Assembly (NCBI GenBank): GCA_040752275.1
Contig: JBFMFH010000040.1
Location: forward strand, 1 to 26,163
Direction: 5' to 3'
Length of the DNA: 26,163 nt
Source of the DNA: JBFMFH01 sp040752275
Lineage (GTDB): Bacteria > Acidobacteriota > Vicinamibacteria > Vicinamibacterales > JAKQTR01
Part shown: positions 24,268-26,163 of the stretch, in pieces
How positions within the stretch are numbered: position 1 is the stretch's first letter
Layout: each line of letters starts with the position of its first letter
The notes under the pieces: generated by a model
Database searches by the model: none
Told to the model about the DNA's origin: nothing
What the model saw: only the letters and a program-made list of their open reading frames with translations
Position numbers and translations under genes: made by a program

Positions 24268-26163
24268 ATGCGAGTGCGGAATCTGCTCATCGCGACCGCT
24301 GCTACAGCGGTCTTCGCGGCCCTTCTTGCCCGGGCGACGGACCGGGTGATTGCCGCTGTGCAGCCATTCACGGACGTGGGCAAGCAGTTCGTCATCGCGA
24401 CGACGGATGCGGATCCGCGCGGACCGTACTGGTCCGGGGTGGCCGGCGGACTCATTGCGTTCATCCGGCAGGACGACGACTGCGGGTCGACGAGCCTTCG
24501 GATCGTCGGCGATCCATCGAGGGTGCAGACGATCGACGGCAATCCGTTCCCGCCCGGCGGCTACGTGGTTGACTGGAGCACATGGACAGGCACTCCTCCA
24601 AACTGCACACACGTCCACGGGGACCTGTCCCCCCCGTCGATTCTGGCGATTGGGGCGTTCGACCGCATGCCGAATGAGGTCCGCGTGGTCATTGCGTACT
24701 CCGCGGACGGGTTCGTCAAGTACGCGGCAATTACGGTCGACACCGGTGTCGGCAACGTAACCGATGTTCAATTGCTGACGACTCTGTTTGCGTCAGGACC
24801 GATCGTGGCCACGAACGGAAAGTACATCGCCGGCCTCGTCAGCGAGGAGTTCATTGACGCGGACCTCAACGGCGATGGACAGAAAGTGGACGAAGTCCTG
24901 CGACTGTACGACATTGACACCGGCGTCGTTGTCAACACCGGACTGACCGGCCCCTCCGGAATGTGCGAAGACGTCTCCATGCCAGCGTCGATCACGATTC
25001 CGATCATGGCCATGGGTAGCGAGCTGCTGGCGTTCGAGTCAGAGGAAGCACTGCCCGGATGTCCAAGGGACCTGAACGGTGATGGCGATTCCCTGGATCG
25101 AGTCGTACGCTACATTGGTCTTTCGCCGTCGGCGATGCCTCCGCCCGTCGTCGTTGGACCGACCCTGAGCAGTGATCCCTGGGGCTCGTTGGGCGCCGCT
25201 CTCATCGGCGCTGACGGCCAGCTGATCGCCTACACGATAGTGGAGGAAATGACGCCAGATCCCCCTCCCCTGAACTGCCGCGACCTCAATGGAAACGGCA
25301 TGTGCGGCGACCTGGTGGTGCAGCTCTACGACGCCACGTTGGCTCAGACGACCAATACTGGTGCAACGGCTGTCGTGAACAACGTGGGCATCACCATCCA
25401 CTCCCACTCCAGGGTGTCCGGTACGATCGTCGCCTTTGTGACTCCTGAGGCTCAAGAAGGACCACCGCCTGGCACAGACCTGAACTGCGACGGGGACACG
25501 AACGACGACGTCCTGCGTCTCCTGGATCTGGCGACGATGGAGGTCGTCAATACCCACACACCTCTCATCGACAGGGAAGCGATGATCGAGACCATGGCGC
25601 GCGTGCTGGTGGGCACCGATGGCGAGACCGTCCTGTTCCACGAAATACCGCCGACGCCAGGCTATCGCCTCCGCTACATCAATGCGAGTGGCGGGACACC
25701 CGGCTCCTGCGGCGACGTGGACGGCGACGGCGATCCCGACACGACGGATTGCGCGCCTGGCGATCCGGCTGTGCATCACGGTGCTGCCGAGGTCTGCAAC
25801 GGGGTGGACGACGACTGCGACGGACTGACGGATGACGACATCGCACCGGTGCCGACGACATGCGGCGTGGGGGCCTGCGGGGCGACCGGTGAGTCAACGT
25901 GCCAGGACGGCGTGATGGTCGACTCGTGCGCGCCGGGCCTGCCCACGGCCGAATCCTGCAACGGGGTAGACGACGATTGCGACGGACTGACGGATGACGA
26001 CATCGCGCCGGTGCCGACGACGTGCGGCGTGGGGGCGTGCGCCTCAACGGGTGCCCTGACGTGTTTGGGCGGCGCGTTGCAAGACTCGTGCGTCGCGGGC
26101 ACGCCGGCACCCGAATCCTGCAACGGGGAAGACGACGACTGCGACGGACTGACGGATGACGAC
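24268..26163 (+). CDS. Large exported protein with DLNGDGD-type and MopE-type repeats (3' end missing)
   Basis: The frame is open from the ATG at 24268 to the window end (632 codons, no stop). AGAGGAGG lies four bases before the ATG, and a signal peptide covers about residues 1-31. The first part (about 35-480) contains units of roughly 65-80 residues ending in acidic loops: DLNGDGQKVDE at 199, DLNGDGDSLDR at 268, DLNGNGMCGDL at 339, DLNCDGDTNDD at 404 and DVDGDGDPDTTDC at 483. These are calcium-loop-like and often followed by VLRLYD-type strands, which suggests a propeller-like fold. From 510 a 54-aa repeat begins (CNGVDDDCDGLTDDD, PVPTTCGVGAC), the putative metal-binding MopE-type motif. 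Likely a secreted or surface calcium/copper-binding protein; the function is unknown. Confidence 0.8.
   Translation, partial: MRVRNLLIATAATAVFAALLARATDRVIAAVQPFTDVGKQFVIATTDADPRGPYWSGVAGGLIAFIRQDDDCGSTSLRIVGDPSRVQTIDGNPFPPGGYVVDWSTWTGTPPNCTHVHGDLSPPSILAIGAFDRMPNEVRVVIAYSADGFVKYAAITVDTGVGNVTDVQLLTTLFASGPIVATNGKYIAGLVSEEFIDADLNGDGQKVDEVLRLYDIDTGVVVNTGLTGPSGMCEDVSMPASITIPIMAMGSELLAFESEEALPGCPRDLNGDGDSLDRVVRYIGLSPSAMPPPVVVGPTLSSDPWGSLGAALIGADGQLIAYTIVEEMTPDPPPLNCRDLNGNGMCGDLVVQLYDATLAQTTNTGATAVVNNVGITIHSHSRVSGTIVAFVTPEAQEGPPPGTDLNCDGDTNDDVLRLLDLATMEVVNTHTPLIDREAMIETMARVLVGTDGETVLFHEIPPTPGYRLRYINASGGTPGSCGDVDGDGDPDTTDCAPGDPAVHHGAAEVCNGVDDDCDGLTDDDIAPVPTTCGVGACGATGESTCQDGVMVDSCAPGLPTAESCNGVDDDCDGLTDDDIAPVPTTCGVGACASTGALTCLGGALQDSCVAGTPAPESCNGEDDDCDGLTDDD
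25795..26163 (+). repeat. 162-bp tandem coding repeat (MopE-type, 54 aa)
   Basis: Units start at 25795, 25957 and 26119, so the period is exactly 162 bp (54 codons). The first ~85 bp of each unit (CNGxDDDCDGLTDDD to the CGVGAC block) is nearly identical at DNA level, while the second half diverges. This points to recent duplication or homogenisation of the conserved half. The array continues beyond the window. Confidence 0.92.

Overview
The window is high-GC bacterial chromosome with dense coding on both strands. The folate-dependent tRNA methyltransferase TrmFO next to topA and xerC, several NtrC-type regulators, a fulvocin-C-like protein and a MopE-type repeat protein all fit a large-genome soil bacterium. 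Acidobacteriota (Vicinamibacteria-like) is my best guess, from gene style only; no rRNA or other decisive marker is present.

Layout. (1) 1-2918, plus strand: 3' end of topA, then trmFO and xerC, a conserved housekeeping block. Period-7 microrepeats sit at the 3' end of trmFO and just after xerC. (2) 2940-6890, minus strand: a soluble PAS histidine kinase, an NtrC-type sigma-54 activator overlapping it, and an NCS1-type nucleobase permease. (3) 7238-9412: a 2,151-bp IS4-type element (7250-9400) with gapped terminal inverted repeats and a perfect 12-bp target duplication. It carries a DUF6788 gene, a transposase broken by one in-frame amber codon, and a KTSC-domain gene whose ATG overlaps the transposase stop. 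(4) 9578-11174, plus strand: two paralogous secreted proteins of the bacteriocin fulvocin C-related type. One has a ten-cysteine tail; the other has two copies of the helical domain and no tail. (5) 11236-16257, minus strand: a five-gene run of a DUF6305-like exported protein, a TRAP-large-subunit-like permease, an unlisted 54-aa membrane protein, an M14 aspartoacylase-like hydrolase and a C69 dipeptidase. It reads as an extracytoplasmic peptide or N-acyl amino acid hydrolysis and uptake module. (6) 16412-18414, plus strand: a membrane protein, an ECF sigma factor and a zinc-binding anti-sigma-like protein, all overlapping. (7) 18520-24202, plus strand: a sigma-54 response regulator, a transmembrane histidine kinase, an Asp-box (sialidase-fold) lipoprotein coupled to the kinase by ATGA overlap, and a single-domain response regulator behind a palindromic leader. 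(8) 24268-end: the start of a large exported protein with Asp-rich DLNGDGD-type repeats followed by 54-aa MopE-type repeats; it runs off the window.

The points most worth following up are the KTSC/DUF6788 cargo of the IS, the five-gene hydrolase-permease module with its small membrane protein, the fulvocin-like pair, and the kinase-lipoprotein coupling. All family names come from reading the proteins, not from a database search.
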